Shown here: piece after piece, positions 1 to 8,205 of the stretch
Layout: every line of letters begins with the position of its first letter
Position numbering within the stretch: the first letter of the stretch is position 1
NCBI GenBank assembly: GCA_013204985.1
Contig: JABMLG010000008.1
Location: forward strand, 205,477-260,628
Direction: 5' to 3'
Length of the DNA: 55,152 nt
DNA from: Microbacteriaceae bacterium VKM Ac-2855
GTDB lineage: Bacteria; Actinomycetota; Actinomycetes; Actinomycetales; Microbacteriaceae
Position numbers and translations under genes: made by a program
Notes under the pieces: model-generated
The model's database searches: none
The model's input: the letters and a program-made list of their open reading frames with translations, nothing else
Told to the model about the DNA's origin: nothing

Positions 1-255
1 GCGCACCCGGCGGCGGTGCGGGGCCGCGACGCGAGAAATAAGCCACCACACCCTTCATTGCGACGAGCAGCACACGGTGATGCCCGCTGACCGGGCCTGG
101 AGCGGCTGCCGGGAATCGACCTGGCGCTACCGGATCGGGAAGCAGCGTCATCCCAACGGATCACGCGAGCGGGAATCGAGCGCCGTCATCGGCCCGGAAT
201 CGGCGTGCGTACCGCACGCCGCGGAGGCGGACCGCCTTCAGGAGAGGGAGAAGGC
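1..255. other. Left-edge sequence without a convincing gene
   Basis: GC-rich sequence downstream of the stop of the WcbI-like gene. Open frames here look like GC-driven shadows, and I recognise no protein or RNA. It may hold the end of a neighbouring gene outside the window. Confidence 0.4.
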
Positions 256-1158
256 TCAGTGTCCGGCGAGGAGTCGCAGACTCGTCTCGTGTCGACGCAT
301 TCCGGCCTCCACGACATCCGGGTTCATCGCGTACCACTCGAGGTGTGCTTCGCGCACCTCGGCTGCGGTTACCACCTCGTCACCGACGCGCCAATCCTCT
401 ACCGGGACCTCACTCAGCCCCCACGCTTCGATGACGGTCGCATCACGGGGCGCGTGCACGGCGTTCAGCAGCGGTCGTCCGGGATCGTGCTCGACGGCAG
501 CGAGCCCGAGCCGATCCCGCACCCGCCCCGCCATCGCTGCCCAGATCGGGTTGCCCGGGTGATTCAGCGTGCGCATGGCTGAGAACGACGGGCTCGTGAA
601 CAGATCGGATGCGGGTACGGAGTCCCACGCCTGCTCGCGTCGGCGGAGCTCGGACAACGAAAGCTCGCCGATCGCGTGCACGGCCGAGACCGTGAGCTCG
701 GGCACGGCGGCGCCGGCGGCCTCCGCGAGGGTACCCAGATCGTGATATTCGACGACGGGCGGGGTCATGGAGGGATCGCGCGGCGGGCGGATGATCGCGT
801 GCCGCGGATACAGTCCCGCGAAGCGGATGACGGGCACCGTGACAAGGTCCCCACGACCCAGTCGCGTCGCGAGCTGCGCCGTGCCCAGCGGCATCCCGTG
901 ATAGTTGTCGCGGATCGGCTGAGAGATGAGCACGCTTGCACGACCGAGCCACCGGTCGAGGTGCGGCAGGTCCGCGACGGTGAGTTCGTGAACCGGCGGC
1001 ATCCTGATCGGCGTGACATCCGGACCCTGCATCATGATCCGCAGCGACTCGGCCTGGCAATTACCCACGACGAGGACGACGCGACCGTGCTCCTCAGGCT
1101 CCGAGAGCCCGTAGAACTCGCCGTAGTGACGCCGACGCGCATCCGTGTTTTCAGACAT
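256..1158 (-). CDS. WcbI-like polysaccharide biosynthesis putative acetyltransferase
   Basis: A 300-aa protein with the motif VVLVVGNCQAESLRIMM at about residues 27-43. The GNCQ signature is typical of the WcbI family, linked in other bacteria to capsular polysaccharide biosynthesis and thought to be an acyltransferase or esterase with an SGNH-like fold. A downstream ISQPIRDNYHG segment (about 78-88) fits this family. There is no signal peptide, so it should be cytoplasmic. The ATG at 1158 gives the best N-terminus, although the ribosome binding site is weak. No glycosyltransferase or capsule gene lies nearby, so it appears to be an orphan. The family call rests on the N-terminal motif; substrate and reaction are unknown. 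Confidence 0.7.
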   Translation of the reverse strand: MSENTDARRRHYGEFYGLSEPEEHGRVVLVVGNCQAESLRIMMQGPDVTPIRMPPVHELTVADLPHLDRWLGRASVLISQPIRDNYHGMPLGTAQLATRLGRGDLVTVPVIRFAGLYPRHAIIRPPRDPSMTPPVVEYHDLGTLAEAAGAAVPELTVSAVHAIGELSLSELRRREQAWDSVPASDLFTSPSFSAMRTLNHPGNPIWAAMAGRVRDRLGLAAVEHDPGRPLLNAVHAPRDATVIEAWGLSEVPVEDWRVGDEVVTAAEVREAHLEWYAMNPDVVEAGMRRHETSLRLLAGH

Positions 1159-1310
1159 CGCACTGATTATCCCGGCTGACGCGTCGGCGACGACGGCGGC
1201 CGGCTCGGGGTTGTGTTTTCAGCTGCGCCGTTCGCCTCGCCGGCGCCGAGAGCGCGATCGCTGCAGCCGATGCGGCGGCCAGCCGAGCAGGTGTACTATT
1301 CGTCAAAAGT

Positions 1311-1988
1311 ATGGACAATTCGTCTAGTCTGGTGGTCTTCATGAACAGGTCGGCGGATGCGGTTGTGGCGGCGATGGTGTCGGCTGCGCCCGGTCTCGCG
1401 CAGACGTTCGGGCAGCACTGCGAGGTCGTTGTACACGACTATCGCGACCCGGAACGGTCGGTGGTGGCCGTTGCCGGCGACGTCACGGGGCGTCGGATCG
1501 GTGACGCGATGAGCGAGATCGGATTGCGGGTCCTGGCCGCGGGTGATGCGGCGGAGCCGGACATCGACTACATCACTCGCACGGACGATGGGCGAATCCT
1601 GAAGTGCTCGACGTTCCCGCTCTTCGACGCCGACGCTCACCTGATCGGTGCGCTCTGCGTGAATCTGGATGTGTCGGCACTGCATCGCGCGGCGGCGATG
1701 CTCGCCGATCTGGCGGGTGCGAACGGTGCACCGTCGAATCCACCGCGGACCGGGTTCTCGGGCGATCTCGATGAGCTCATCGACTCGGTGACGGACGCCG
1801 CTGCACCGCGCTCCTCTGCACCGATCGCGAGCCTGCCACGTGCAGAACGCTTGAACATCGTCCGTGCGTTGCAGGCCGCCGGTGCCTTCGCGTTGCGCGG
1901 AGCCGCCGTGCGTATCGCTGCTCGGCTGGGCGTCTCGCGGGCCGCGCTCTACAACGACTTGGCGACGATCGCCGAGGAGGCATCCTGA
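1311..1988 (+). CDS. DauR/YheO-type transcriptional regulator (PAS-like plus HTH)
   Basis: A 225-aa protein with an N-terminal YheO-like PAS domain (about 10-120; HCEVVVHDYRDPERSVVAVAG is characteristic) and a C-terminal helix-turn-helix (about 175-220; AAVRIAARLGVSRAALYNDL). Relatives such as DauR and DguR control D-amino-acid or imino-acid catabolism. The chosen ATG lies just downstream of a TACTAT -10-like hexamer (1294-1299), so the transcript may be almost leaderless; an internal ATG at 1341 is the alternative. An ATTCGTC heptamer occurs on both sides of the start and could be an operator. The stop overlaps the next start (TGATG), so the regulator heads the 1311-4600 operon and probably controls it. 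Confidence 0.8.
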   Translation: MDNSSSLVVFMNRSADAVVAAMVSAAPGLAQTFGQHCEVVVHDYRDPERSVVAVAGDVTGRRIGDAMSEIGLRVLAAGDAAEPDIDYITRTDDGRILKCSTFPLFDADAHLIGALCVNLDVSALHRAAAMLADLAGANGAPSNPPRTGFSGDLDELIDSVTDAAAPRSSAPIASLPRAERLNIVRALQAAGAFALRGAAVRIAARLGVSRAALYNDLATIAEEAS

Positions 1989-2914
1989 TGATCATCATGT
2001 CCGAGGAACGGTCCGCGAGTCTCGTGTCCGAGCAGCTGGCGCTGGAGGCGGCGCGGGTGGCGCTGAGGTCGGTCGGCGAATCGTCGCCACTGCCGGTCGT
2101 GGTCGGATTCGTGTCGGGCACGCAGAATCGGTTCACGGTCAAGTCGGGCTCTGCGCCGGGTCTTTCGGGCGCGAAGATCGGCAGCTTCTGGCCCGACAAT
2201 GCAGCCGCTGGGCTACCGCGGCACAGCTCGACGATCATCCTGCTCGATGACGCCACCGGACGGGTGGCCGCCGTGATCGAAGCCGCGGCGGGCAACGCGT
2301 ATCGCACTGCGGCGGCGGATGCGGTCGCCGTCGACACGCTCGCCCGCCAGGACGCCCGGGTACTCGCGGTGATCGGTACCGGCAACCAGGCCCGGTACGA
2401 GGCGCGCGCGGTCGCACGGGTGCGACCTCTGGCTGAGATCCTCATCGCTGGTCGCAACCGTTCAGCGGCAGAGACTCTGGCCGAGCAGGTGCAGGTCGAG
2501 ACCGGCGTTCGAACGCGAGCGGCCGGAGTGGAGGAGGCGTGTCGCCAGGCGGACGTCGTTGTGACCGTGACGACCGCGACGCAGCCGCTGTTCCACACCG
2601 ATTGGATCCGCCCGGGAACTCACGTGTCGGCGATGGGAGCCGACGGACCCGGCAAACAGGAGCTACCTACCGACCTGTACGCGTCAGCACGGCTCTTCTG
2701 CGACATCGTCGACCAATCCCGCAGCATCGGCGAATTCCAACACGCGCCCCGCGAGGTTCCGCTCACGCCGCTCGGGGACGTCCTGAACGGCGTCGGCGTC
2801 GGGCGAGGCGACGACGAGGAGATCACTGTGTTCGACAGCTCGGGTTTCGCGCTCCAAGATCTCGCCTTGGCCACCGCCCTACTCCGCCGCGACGATGAGG
2901 AGAAAAGAGCGTGA
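1988..2914 (+). CDS. Ornithine cyclodeaminase/mu-crystallin family NAD(P)-dependent enzyme
   Basis: A 308-aa protein. The N-terminal half carries the substrate-side region (KSGSAPGLSGAKIGSFWPDN, about 51-70) and the C-terminal half a Rossmann fold with AVIGTGNQARYEA (about 118-130). The family includes ornithine cyclodeaminase, alanine dehydrogenase, DauB (imino-arginine reductase) and SbnB-type enzymes. Next to a DauR-type regulator, a role in amino- or imino-acid reduction or deamination is most likely, but the substrate cannot be read from sequence. GAGGAGG lies 8 nt upstream of the ATG at 1988, favouring it over the ATG at 1997. The stop overlaps the next gene (GTGA). Confidence 0.85.
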   Translation: MIIMSEERSASLVSEQLALEAARVALRSVGESSPLPVVVGFVSGTQNRFTVKSGSAPGLSGAKIGSFWPDNAAAGLPRHSSTIILLDDATGRVAAVIEAAAGNAYRTAAADAVAVDTLARQDARVLAVIGTGNQARYEARAVARVRPLAEILIAGRNRSAAETLAEQVQVETGVRTRAAGVEEACRQADVVVTVTTATQPLFHTDWIRPGTHVSAMGADGPGKQELPTDLYASARLFCDIVDQSRSIGEFQHAPREVPLTPLGDVLNGVGVGRGDDEEITVFDSSGFALQDLALATALLRRDDEEKRA

Positions 2915-4077
2915 CCGACGCCGACACCACCCGGACCAACCTGTTGGCAGACGTCTCACTCGTCGAACGCTCGGGCGCGACGCACCCGCTGACCGATCGA
3001 CGCTGGCGAGGCGATGACGGCGCACCGCTGGCACTCACTCCGATCTCGGGGCTCACTCCGACGGACATCGACACGACCGAGCGCTCGCTGTGGCGATACG
3101 CCCGCGCTCTTCCTGTCGATCCGGCGCACCGCATCAGCCTCGGCGAGGGCATGACGCCTCTGGTCGCCGTGCGGTGGGCGACGGGAGACATCCGGTTCAA
3201 GCTCGAATGGTTCAACCCCACGTCGAGTTTCAAGGACCGCGGTGTCTCCGTGATGATGTCGCACCTGCACGGCCAGGGCGCCACGCGGGTCCTTGAAGAC
3301 AGTTCCGGAAACGGCGGCTCCGCGGTCGCCTGCTATGCCGCCGCGGCCGGAATCACGGCCAAGATCATCGTGCCTGAAGCCACGTCACCGGCGAAGATCC
3401 TGCAGGCGCGCTCGTTCGGCGCCGAGATCGAACTCGTCGCCGGCACCCGCGACGACGTATCGGACGAGGCGATCCGCCAATCGGAGACGATCCCCTACGC
3501 GAGTCACAACTGGCATCCCTTCTTCCTGCAGGGCACCAAGACCATCGCCTACGAGATGTGGGAGCAGCTCGGATTCCGAGCACCGGACAACGTCGTGCTC
3601 GTCGCCGGCGCGGGAAGCAACATCCTCGGCTGCGACCTCGCATTCCGGGAACTGCTCGACGCCGGCCAGATCCAGCGGTTGCCGCGCCTGCTGGTCGGCC
3701 AGCCCGAACACTGGGGCACCATCTCCGACGCGATCAACGGCATCGATCCCGCCTCCCGGGGCGAGCGCGTCCCGACGATCGCGGAAGGCGCATCGATCGC
3801 CCGCCCCATCCGTCTCCTCGAGACCGTCGCCGCCATCCGGCGCTCCGAGGGCGCGGCCGTGTCGGTGTCGGATGACGAGATCCGCGCAGCGGTGCGCTCG
3901 TTGACGGCTCGCGGGCTTTATGCAGAACCCACCAGTGCGGTTGCGGCGGCTGCGCTGGACCGCTTCCTCGCCGACGGCACCATCACGGCCGGTCAGACGA
4001 CGGTGGTCGTCCTCACCGGATCCGGATTGAAGTCGGCGGACCGCATGACCACGATCTTCGAGGAGACGCGTTCGTGA
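2911..4077 (+). CDS. PLP-dependent threonine-synthase-like enzyme
   Basis: A 388-aa fold-type II PLP enzyme. NPTSSFKDRGVS contains the cofactor lysine (about K108). LEDSSGNGGSAVACYAAAAGI (about 128-148) is the phosphate or substrate loop, and VVVLTGSGLK sits near the C-terminus. It resembles threonine synthase most, but the asparagine loop differs from the usual STGNT form and no threonine pathway genes adjoin, so it may be a dehydratase, lyase or other beta-replacing enzyme. The GTG start overlaps the previous stop by 4 nt and is preceded by GAGGAGAAAAG. The stop overlaps the GTG of the asparaginase remnant. It likely acts with the mu-crystallin-type enzyme in one amino-acid pathway. Confidence 0.75.
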   Translation: MTDADTTRTNLLADVSLVERSGATHPLTDRRWRGDDGAPLALTPISGLTPTDIDTTERSLWRYARALPVDPAHRISLGEGMTPLVAVRWATGDIRFKLEWFNPTSSFKDRGVSVMMSHLHGQGATRVLEDSSGNGGSAVACYAAAAGITAKIIVPEATSPAKILQARSFGAEIELVAGTRDDVSDEAIRQSETIPYASHNWHPFFLQGTKTIAYEMWEQLGFRAPDNVVLVAGAGSNILGCDLAFRELLDAGQIQRLPRLLVGQPEHWGTISDAINGIDPASRGERVPTIAEGASIARPIRLLETVAAIRRSEGAAVSVSDDEIRAAVRSLTARGLYAEPTSAVAAAALDRFLADGTITAGQTTVVVLTGSGLKSADRMTTIFEETRS

Positions 4078-4600
4078 CCGGCGCGGCTGACGTCGTCCTC
4101 CTCGCGGCGGGAGGCACGATCGACAAGGTCTACGGGCTCGGCGGTGAACTCGAGATCGGCTCGCCGGCGGCCGCTGCCCTCGTGATGGCGGCAGGCGTCG
4201 AGATCTCGATCGAGAGCATCTTCACGAAGGACTCCCTCGAACTCACGGATGCTGATCGCGCGATGCTCGTGGAGAACGTTCGCCGCCGACGGGCCAGCCG
4301 TTTCCTCATCGCTCACGGCACCGACACGATGACCGACACCGCTGCGGCCCTCCTCGAAAGCGAAGCCGTCACCGACCGAACGGTTGTGCTGACGGGAGCG
4401 ATGCGGCCTGCATCCATGTTCGACAGTGACGCGACACTCAACCTCGCCGCCGCCATCGTCGCGTGACGGACACTGCCGGCCGGCGGTGTACATCGTTAGG
4501 CACGGGACGGTCTTTCCCCGGCGATGCCGTCACCAAGAATCGCGCGGCAGGGCGATTCGTCGCGGTACCACGACAGTGCACGGTGGTGGACACAACGCTG
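4074..4600 (+). pseudogene. Decayed short-form L-asparaginase
   Basis: The intact part (4074-4466) encodes 130 aa of a small asparaginase: the catalytic-threonine motif AAGGTIDKVYG near the N-terminus, then AHGTDTMTDTAAALL and VLTGAMRP. It then meets a TGA (4464-4466). The family sequence continues after it: RTLPAGG in the same frame, VYIVRHGTVFP in the next (about 4484-4520), and GDAVTKNRAAGRFV in the third (about 4520-4562). That is one in-frame stop plus two apparent frameshifts. The N-terminal fragment keeps the active-site motifs but lacks the last roughly 40 residues. GAGGAGACG precedes the GTG start, which overlaps the PLP-enzyme stop. Sequencing error is the alternative. Confidence 0.75.
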
Positions 4601-4798
4601 CCGAACCGGCACCCGACCGATAGCGTCGAGGCGAAGGAGAACTGACGCGAAGGGCGCGCCGGCTATCGCTGAGCAGGCGCGCACGCGATGAATCCGGTGC
4701 GTGATCGAGGTCGTGCGTTCACCGGGATCCAGAGCCGCCGGCTCGACCGAACCCGGCCCTCGAGCGCGCCCCCGTCGACGGCTGCGGCGGGCAATGCC

Positions 4799-5809
4799 TC
4801 AACGAACGGATTCGGTCGTGGCCAGCCAGGCCGCTATCTCGGCGTGCAGTTCGCGGATGCGCGGAGGCTCGGCGAAGGAGGCGTCCACACTCGCGTGCGC
4901 GAGCGCGGCCAGCTCGGAAGGCCCCCAGCCGAAGGCGTCGGCGATCGCACGGTAGTTGTCGTCGACGTAGCCGCCGAAGTACGCCGGGTCGTCCGAGTTG
5001 ATCGTGACGACGAGGCCGGCGGCGAGCATCGCGGGCAGCGGGTGCAGCGTCATGCGCTCGACGCCCTTCAGGCGCACGTTCGACAGCGGGCACACGGTCA
5101 GTGGCATCCGCTCGGCGACCAACCGGGCGACGACCGTCGCGCTCTCGAGGCTGCGCACGCCGTGGTCGATCCGTTCGACACCGAGCACGTCGATCGCGCC
5201 GGTGATGTAGCCGGCCGGACCCTCTTCGCCCGCGTGCGCCACTCGATGCAGGCCGAGTTCCTTCGCGCGGCGGAAGACCGCACGGAACGCCTCAGGCGGA
5301 TTGCCCCGTTCAGCGGAGTCGAGCCCGATCCCCAGCAGCGGGCCGCCGAGGGAGTGCAGCTCCTCGAGCAACGGCAGGGCCTCGTCGACGGGTCGATCGC
5401 GCAGGAAGCAGGCGATCAGGCCACTGGTGATGCCGAACTCCGCGCGACTCACGGTCACTGCGTCCTGCAGGCCGCCGACGATGTCGGCGAGCGCCACCCC
5501 GCGCGCGAGATGCGCCTGCGGATCGAAGAACAGTTCGGCGTGCCGAACTCCGCCGGCCGCGGCACGGCGGAAGTAGGCGCGGGCGAGGTCTTCGAAGTCG
5601 GCCCGGGTGACCAGCACACGCATGTTCGCGTAGTACAGCTCGAGGAAGGATCCGAGGTCGTCGAACGCGTACCTCCGGCGCAGCGCGTCGACATCGGCGT
5701 CCGGCAGGGCGATACCGTTGCGCTCCGCGAGCGCGAAGATCAGTTCGGGCTCGAGGGTGCCCTCGATGTGCACGTGCAGCTCGGCGCACGGGGGAGTGTC
5801 TGCGGGCAT
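4799..5809 (-). CDS. add: Adenosine/adenine deaminase (metal-dependent amidohydrolase)
   Basis: A 336-aa protein with all metal and catalytic signatures of the adenosine deaminase family: ELHVHIEGTLEPEL (HxH at about 12-14), RVAHAGEEG, RIDHGVRSL and TINSDDPAYFGGY. It hydrolyses adenosine or adenine in purine salvage, in the cytoplasm. The NSDDPAYFGG version of the last motif is more typical of adenine deaminases than of E. coli Add (NTDDP), so adenine may be the true substrate. The ATG at 5809 is chosen over an upstream extension because GCAAGGAGCGG precedes it at good spacing; the extension runs into the 67-bp repeat. It is apparently monocistronic. Confidence 0.9.
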   Translation of the reverse strand: MPADTPPCAELHVHIEGTLEPELIFALAERNGIALPDADVDALRRRYAFDDLGSFLELYYANMRVLVTRADFEDLARAYFRRAAAGGVRHAELFFDPQAHLARGVALADIVGGLQDAVTVSRAEFGITSGLIACFLRDRPVDEALPLLEELHSLGGPLLGIGLDSAERGNPPEAFRAVFRRAKELGLHRVAHAGEEGPAGYITGAIDVLGVERIDHGVRSLESATVVARLVAERMPLTVCPLSNVRLKGVERMTLHPLPAMLAAGLVVTINSDDPAYFGGYVDDNYRAIADAFGWGPSELAALAHASVDASFAEPPRIRELHAEIAAWLATTESVR

Positions 5810-5876
5810 GTCCGCTCCTTGCTTCGTGAAGACGCGGTCGGGTGGAGAAGGGGTGGGGCTGGGCGGTCGGCGCGCT

Positions 5877-5943
5877 GAGACCCCCGCTTCCGTTCCAGAC
5901 CCCCAAATGTAGCTGGGCGTCTCGCCCGAAAGTGGGGGTCTCG
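5877..5943. repeat. 67-bp palindromic dispersed repeat, copy A
   Basis: A 67-bp element bounded by GAGACCCCCGCTT and AAGTGGGGGTCTC, which pair at 12 of 13 positions. It contains an inner hairpin GGGCG-tct-CGCCC. It matches copy B (7664-7730) at 65 of 67 positions, and weaker similarity extends about 27 bp to the left in both (GGGGTGGGGCTGG). It lies between the deaminase gene and the lipoprotein gene, upstream of the deaminase start, so it could act as a transcription boundary or be a non-autonomous REP/MITE-like element. No transposase is adjacent. Confidence 0.8.
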
Positions 5944-5993
5944 TCCGCTCAGCGGCCAAGGCGCCGTTCGCTCGCGCATCGCCGCGATCGGCG

Positions 5994-7004
5994 TCAGGGC
6001 GTCGGTCGGAGGCGCGGGTGCGAAGCTCGGAATGTCGATAGCGTTTCGATGCCCGTTCCGTCGGGCCTGACGAGCGTCGTGGCGCGATTCACCCAGTCGA
6101 CGAAGGCGATCTTCTGCCCGTCCGGGGTCCAGCTCGGCTGCACCGATCGCTGCGCGTCGGACCCGTCGAACACGAGTGGGGTGAGTCCGGATCCGTCGGC
6201 CTGGACCGTGTACAGCTGCACCGGCTCGTCCGTCGTGTCGACCTCGTGGGAGGCGAAGACGATCGTGTCGTCGACCGGGTTCCAATCCGGGTAGGTCGCA
6301 ACGAGGGCGAAGTCGGTGATCGGAGTCGGAGCACCTCCGCTTGCGGGGAGGACGGCGATGGCTGAGCCGGTCTCCGTGCCGTCATCGGCGAACTGCTCGA
6401 GTTGAACGACCATCCGGTCGCCGTCGGGCGCCCATCGCGGTTGATCGACGAGCGTCAGTCGTTCCGTCTCGACGGTGGTCCGCACGTTGCCCGAGTCCAC
6501 GTCCACCACATCGATGGCGGATGTGCTCGGCGGCCCGCCGTTGAGCGCCGGCCCCGAGTACCGCGTGAACGCGATGTGATCGCCCGTCGGCGACCAGGCT
6601 GGATAGTCGAGCGAGAAGCAGTCGCGTCCGCACGAGGCGATCGTGCGTTGCTCGGAGCCGTCCACATTCGAGACCCAGATCTCGCCCGCGTAGACGAAAG
6701 CCAAGCTCATCCCGTCCGGTGACCAATCAGGGTGCTTCGCCTCGCCTTCGTTCGTCGACGGCAGAGCATGCCGGCCACTGCCGTCCGGTCTGACCAGACA
6801 GATGACGGAGGGATCGCTCGGGGTGAGGCCGCACGGCGTTCCGTACTGGTAGGCGATCCACTCTTCTCCCGCGCGGACGACAGTCGCCTCGTCGACGGGA
6901 GTCGATACAGCGGAGCCCGCCGGGCCGGTGGCCGGGGTGCAGGCAGTGAGAATCAGCGCCGACAGCAGTACCGCTGACGTTCTTTGCGCGAGACCTCTGG
7001 ACAT
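5994..7004 (-). CDS. Lipoprotein with TolB-like beta-propeller repeats
   Basis: About 336 aa. A lipoprotein signal ends in ALILTAC with the lipidated Cys at about 22. The mature part has repeated PD40/TolB-type blades: HPDWSPDGMSLAFV, YPAWSPTGDHIAFTR, QPRWAPDGDRMVVQ, YPDWNPVDDTIVFA and QPSWTPDGQKIAFVD. Such propellers usually mediate protein or ligand binding outside the cell. The ATG at 7004 is preferred because a GAGG sits about 6-8 nt upstream; in-frame ATG 7010 and GTG 7016 are alternatives. Its specific role is unknown. It ends close upstream of the 67-bp repeat and is probably transcribed alone. Confidence 0.8.
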   Translation of the reverse strand: MSRGLAQRTSAVLLSALILTACTPATGPAGSAVSTPVDEATVVRAGEEWIAYQYGTPCGLTPSDPSVICLVRPDGSGRHALPSTNEGEAKHPDWSPDGMSLAFVYAGEIWVSNVDGSEQRTIASCGRDCFSLDYPAWSPTGDHIAFTRYSGPALNGGPPSTSAIDVVDVDSGNVRTTVETERLTLVDQPRWAPDGDRMVVQLEQFADDGTETGSAIAVLPASGGAPTPITDFALVATYPDWNPVDDTIVFASHEVDTTDEPVQLYTVQADGSGLTPLVFDGSDAQRSVQPSWTPDGQKIAFVDWVNRATTLVRPDGTGIETLSTFRASHPRLRPTP

Positions 7005-7121
7005 ACCCATCCTCACTCGCGTCAGACAGTAGACCTCGCTCCTGGAATGTGCAATGAGTCCGTCCTCGCCGAGGACGCGCCCGATCGCGCCGTCGGCTTA
7101 CTCCGAGGGAGGCCGCCCGGA

Positions 7122-7607
7122 TCAGCGCAGGATCTCCACCAGGAGCACCCAGGCGTTCGCAACGGATCCGACGAAGGTCAGCAGGATCCCGGCGGCGATC
7201 GCAGAGGCACCGAACGGATCCCCACCCACGAGGAGGGCCGCTCCCACGACGAACGGGATGATCTGCACCAGCGCGACGGCGACCTTCACCCACGTCGCCG
7301 CGGTCGCCCGGGGCGCCGCGGCGCGCAGCACACGTATGACGGAATCGAGCGTCAAGGCGAGCTGCGCGAGCGAGAAGACGAGGATCTCCAGGCCGAGCAC
7401 CAGGATCGGCTGATGCGGGATGAGTCCGGCGGCGGCGTTGACGACGATGAGAACGAGCGAACCGATCGTGGCCGCAGCGCGGGAGGTCATGCTCGGGATG
7501 GCGATGATCTCCCGCACGTTCACCGTCATCGCGACGATGATCAAACCGGCCAGCGCACCCGCCGCTCCCGCGGTAGCGACGAAGAAGTCACTCCACCCGT
7601 CGATCAC
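7122..7607 (-). CDS. Hypothetical four-helix membrane protein
   Basis: A 161-aa hydrophobic protein with about four predicted membrane segments (roughly 8-28, 44-66, 68-90/104-128 and 132-158). I recognise no family. The GTG start at 7607 follows GGGAGG at 6 nt spacing. The first 67 codons and upstream sequence are present a second time at 8631-8861 at near-identity, separated by a marR/membrane-protein cassette. This copy is the complete one, so the truncated copy is probably a by-product of the insertion or duplication. Confidence 0.65.
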   Translation of the reverse strand: MIDGWSDFFVATAGAAGALAGLIIVAMTVNVREIIAIPSMTSRAAATIGSLVLIVVNAAAGLIPHQPILVLGLEILVFSLAQLALTLDSVIRVLRAAAPRATAATWVKVAVALVQIIPFVVGAALLVGGDPFGASAIAAGILLTFVGSVANAWVLLVEILR

Positions 7608-7637
7608 GTCGACCTCCCGACATCGCGGCGCTCACGG
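7407..7637. repeat. 231-bp direct repeat, left copy
   Basis: This matches 8631-8861 at 230 of 231 positions; the single difference is at 7631/8855. It covers the first 67 codons of the membrane-protein gene, its ribosome binding site and a little upstream DNA. The two copies are in direct orientation 1224 bp apart and enclose repeat copy B, a small membrane-protein gene and marR. Recombination between them would remove the cassette and leave an intact membrane-protein gene. Confidence 0.95.
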
Positions 7638-8183
7638 GGTGGGGCTGGATGGCCCGGCGCCCTGAGACCCCCGCTTCCGTTCCAGACCCCCAACTGTAGC
7701 TGGGCGTCTCGCCCGAAAGCGGGGGTCTCGCCCGCTCGGCGCAACGGGTGAGCGACACGGCAGCGTCCTCGATCGCCGTGTGATGCCGCTGACGATGGCA
7801 GCGGCAGTGCCCAGGTGGATGGCAGCGCCGACCGACGCTCCGAAGACACCGGATGTCCCGACGCTCGCAGCGATCGCCGCATCGCCGAGCTGGATGAGGC
7901 CGCCTCCCGCGAGCACAACGGCGGCGAGCAGGGGTGTTCGTCGGAGGGAGAGGCTCGCCGCGACGACGCCCACGGCGATGACGATCGACCGCGTTGCGTA
8001 CATGCCTACGTAGAACGTTGTGGCGGGGTCGGTCGAGACCGCCTGCCCGACGAGAGACGAAGGGGTGGCTAAGGCGGCGGCGCCGAAGGCGCCGGACGCG
8101 AGCGCGGCGAGGGAGTTGATGCCGCGCACAGCGGGCGAGGTGACGATTCTTACTAACCGTGAATCATTCAGATTGTGAACCAT
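7632..8183 (-). CDS. Small polytopic membrane protein, divergent from marR
   Basis: Up to 183 aa with about four hydrophobic helices (INSLAALASGAFGAAALA, SIVIAVGVVAASLSL, LLAAVVLAGGGLIQLGDAA, GAAIHLGTAAAIVSGI). It resembles small DUF4267-like membrane proteins, but I am not sure of the family. The start is uncertain: ATG 8183 (MVHNLND), ATG 8207, or a GTG further in (VRGINSL). If 8183 is used, the TGAATcATTCA palindrome lies inside the first codons. The last roughly 40 codons run through the 67-bp repeat, so the natural C-terminus was probably replaced. Divergent pairing with marR suggests it is the regulated target. Confidence 0.55.
   Translation of the reverse strand: MVHNLNDSRLVRIVTSPAVRGINSLAALASGAFGAAALATPSSLVGQAVSTDPATTFYVGMYATRSIVIAVGVVAASLSLRRTPLLAAVVLAGGGLIQLGDAAIAASVGTSGVFGASVGAAIHLGTAAAIVSGITRRSRTLPCRSPVAPSGRDPRFRARRPATVGGLERKRGSQGAGPSSPTP
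7664..7730. repeat. 67-bp palindromic dispersed repeat, copy B
   Basis: Same element as 5877-5943. The terminal arms GAGACCCCCGCTT and AAGCGGGGGTCTC pair perfectly over 13 bp. The one change in an arm relative to copy A (C for T) creates the perfect pairing, which suggests selection for, or ancestry of, a folded structure. It lies within the 3' end of the small membrane-protein frame, just inside the left 231-bp repeat. Confidence 0.85.
8160..8170. promoter_or_regulatory. Candidate MarR operator
   Basis: TGAATcATTCA, an 11-bp inverted repeat, lies between the divergent marR (ATG 8206) and membrane-protein starts. A related direct repeat, GTGAATCATT/GTGAACCATT, spans about 8159-8184. Position and symmetry fit autoregulation by the adjacent MarR protein; binding is inferred. 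Confidence 0.45.
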
Positions 8184-8205
8184 TCCGCGACTGTAGCATT
8201 GCCGC

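Noticed and set aside
4688-5878. A plus-strand 396-aa frame opposite the deaminase
   Set aside because: The minus strand carries all deaminase motifs; this frame has none.
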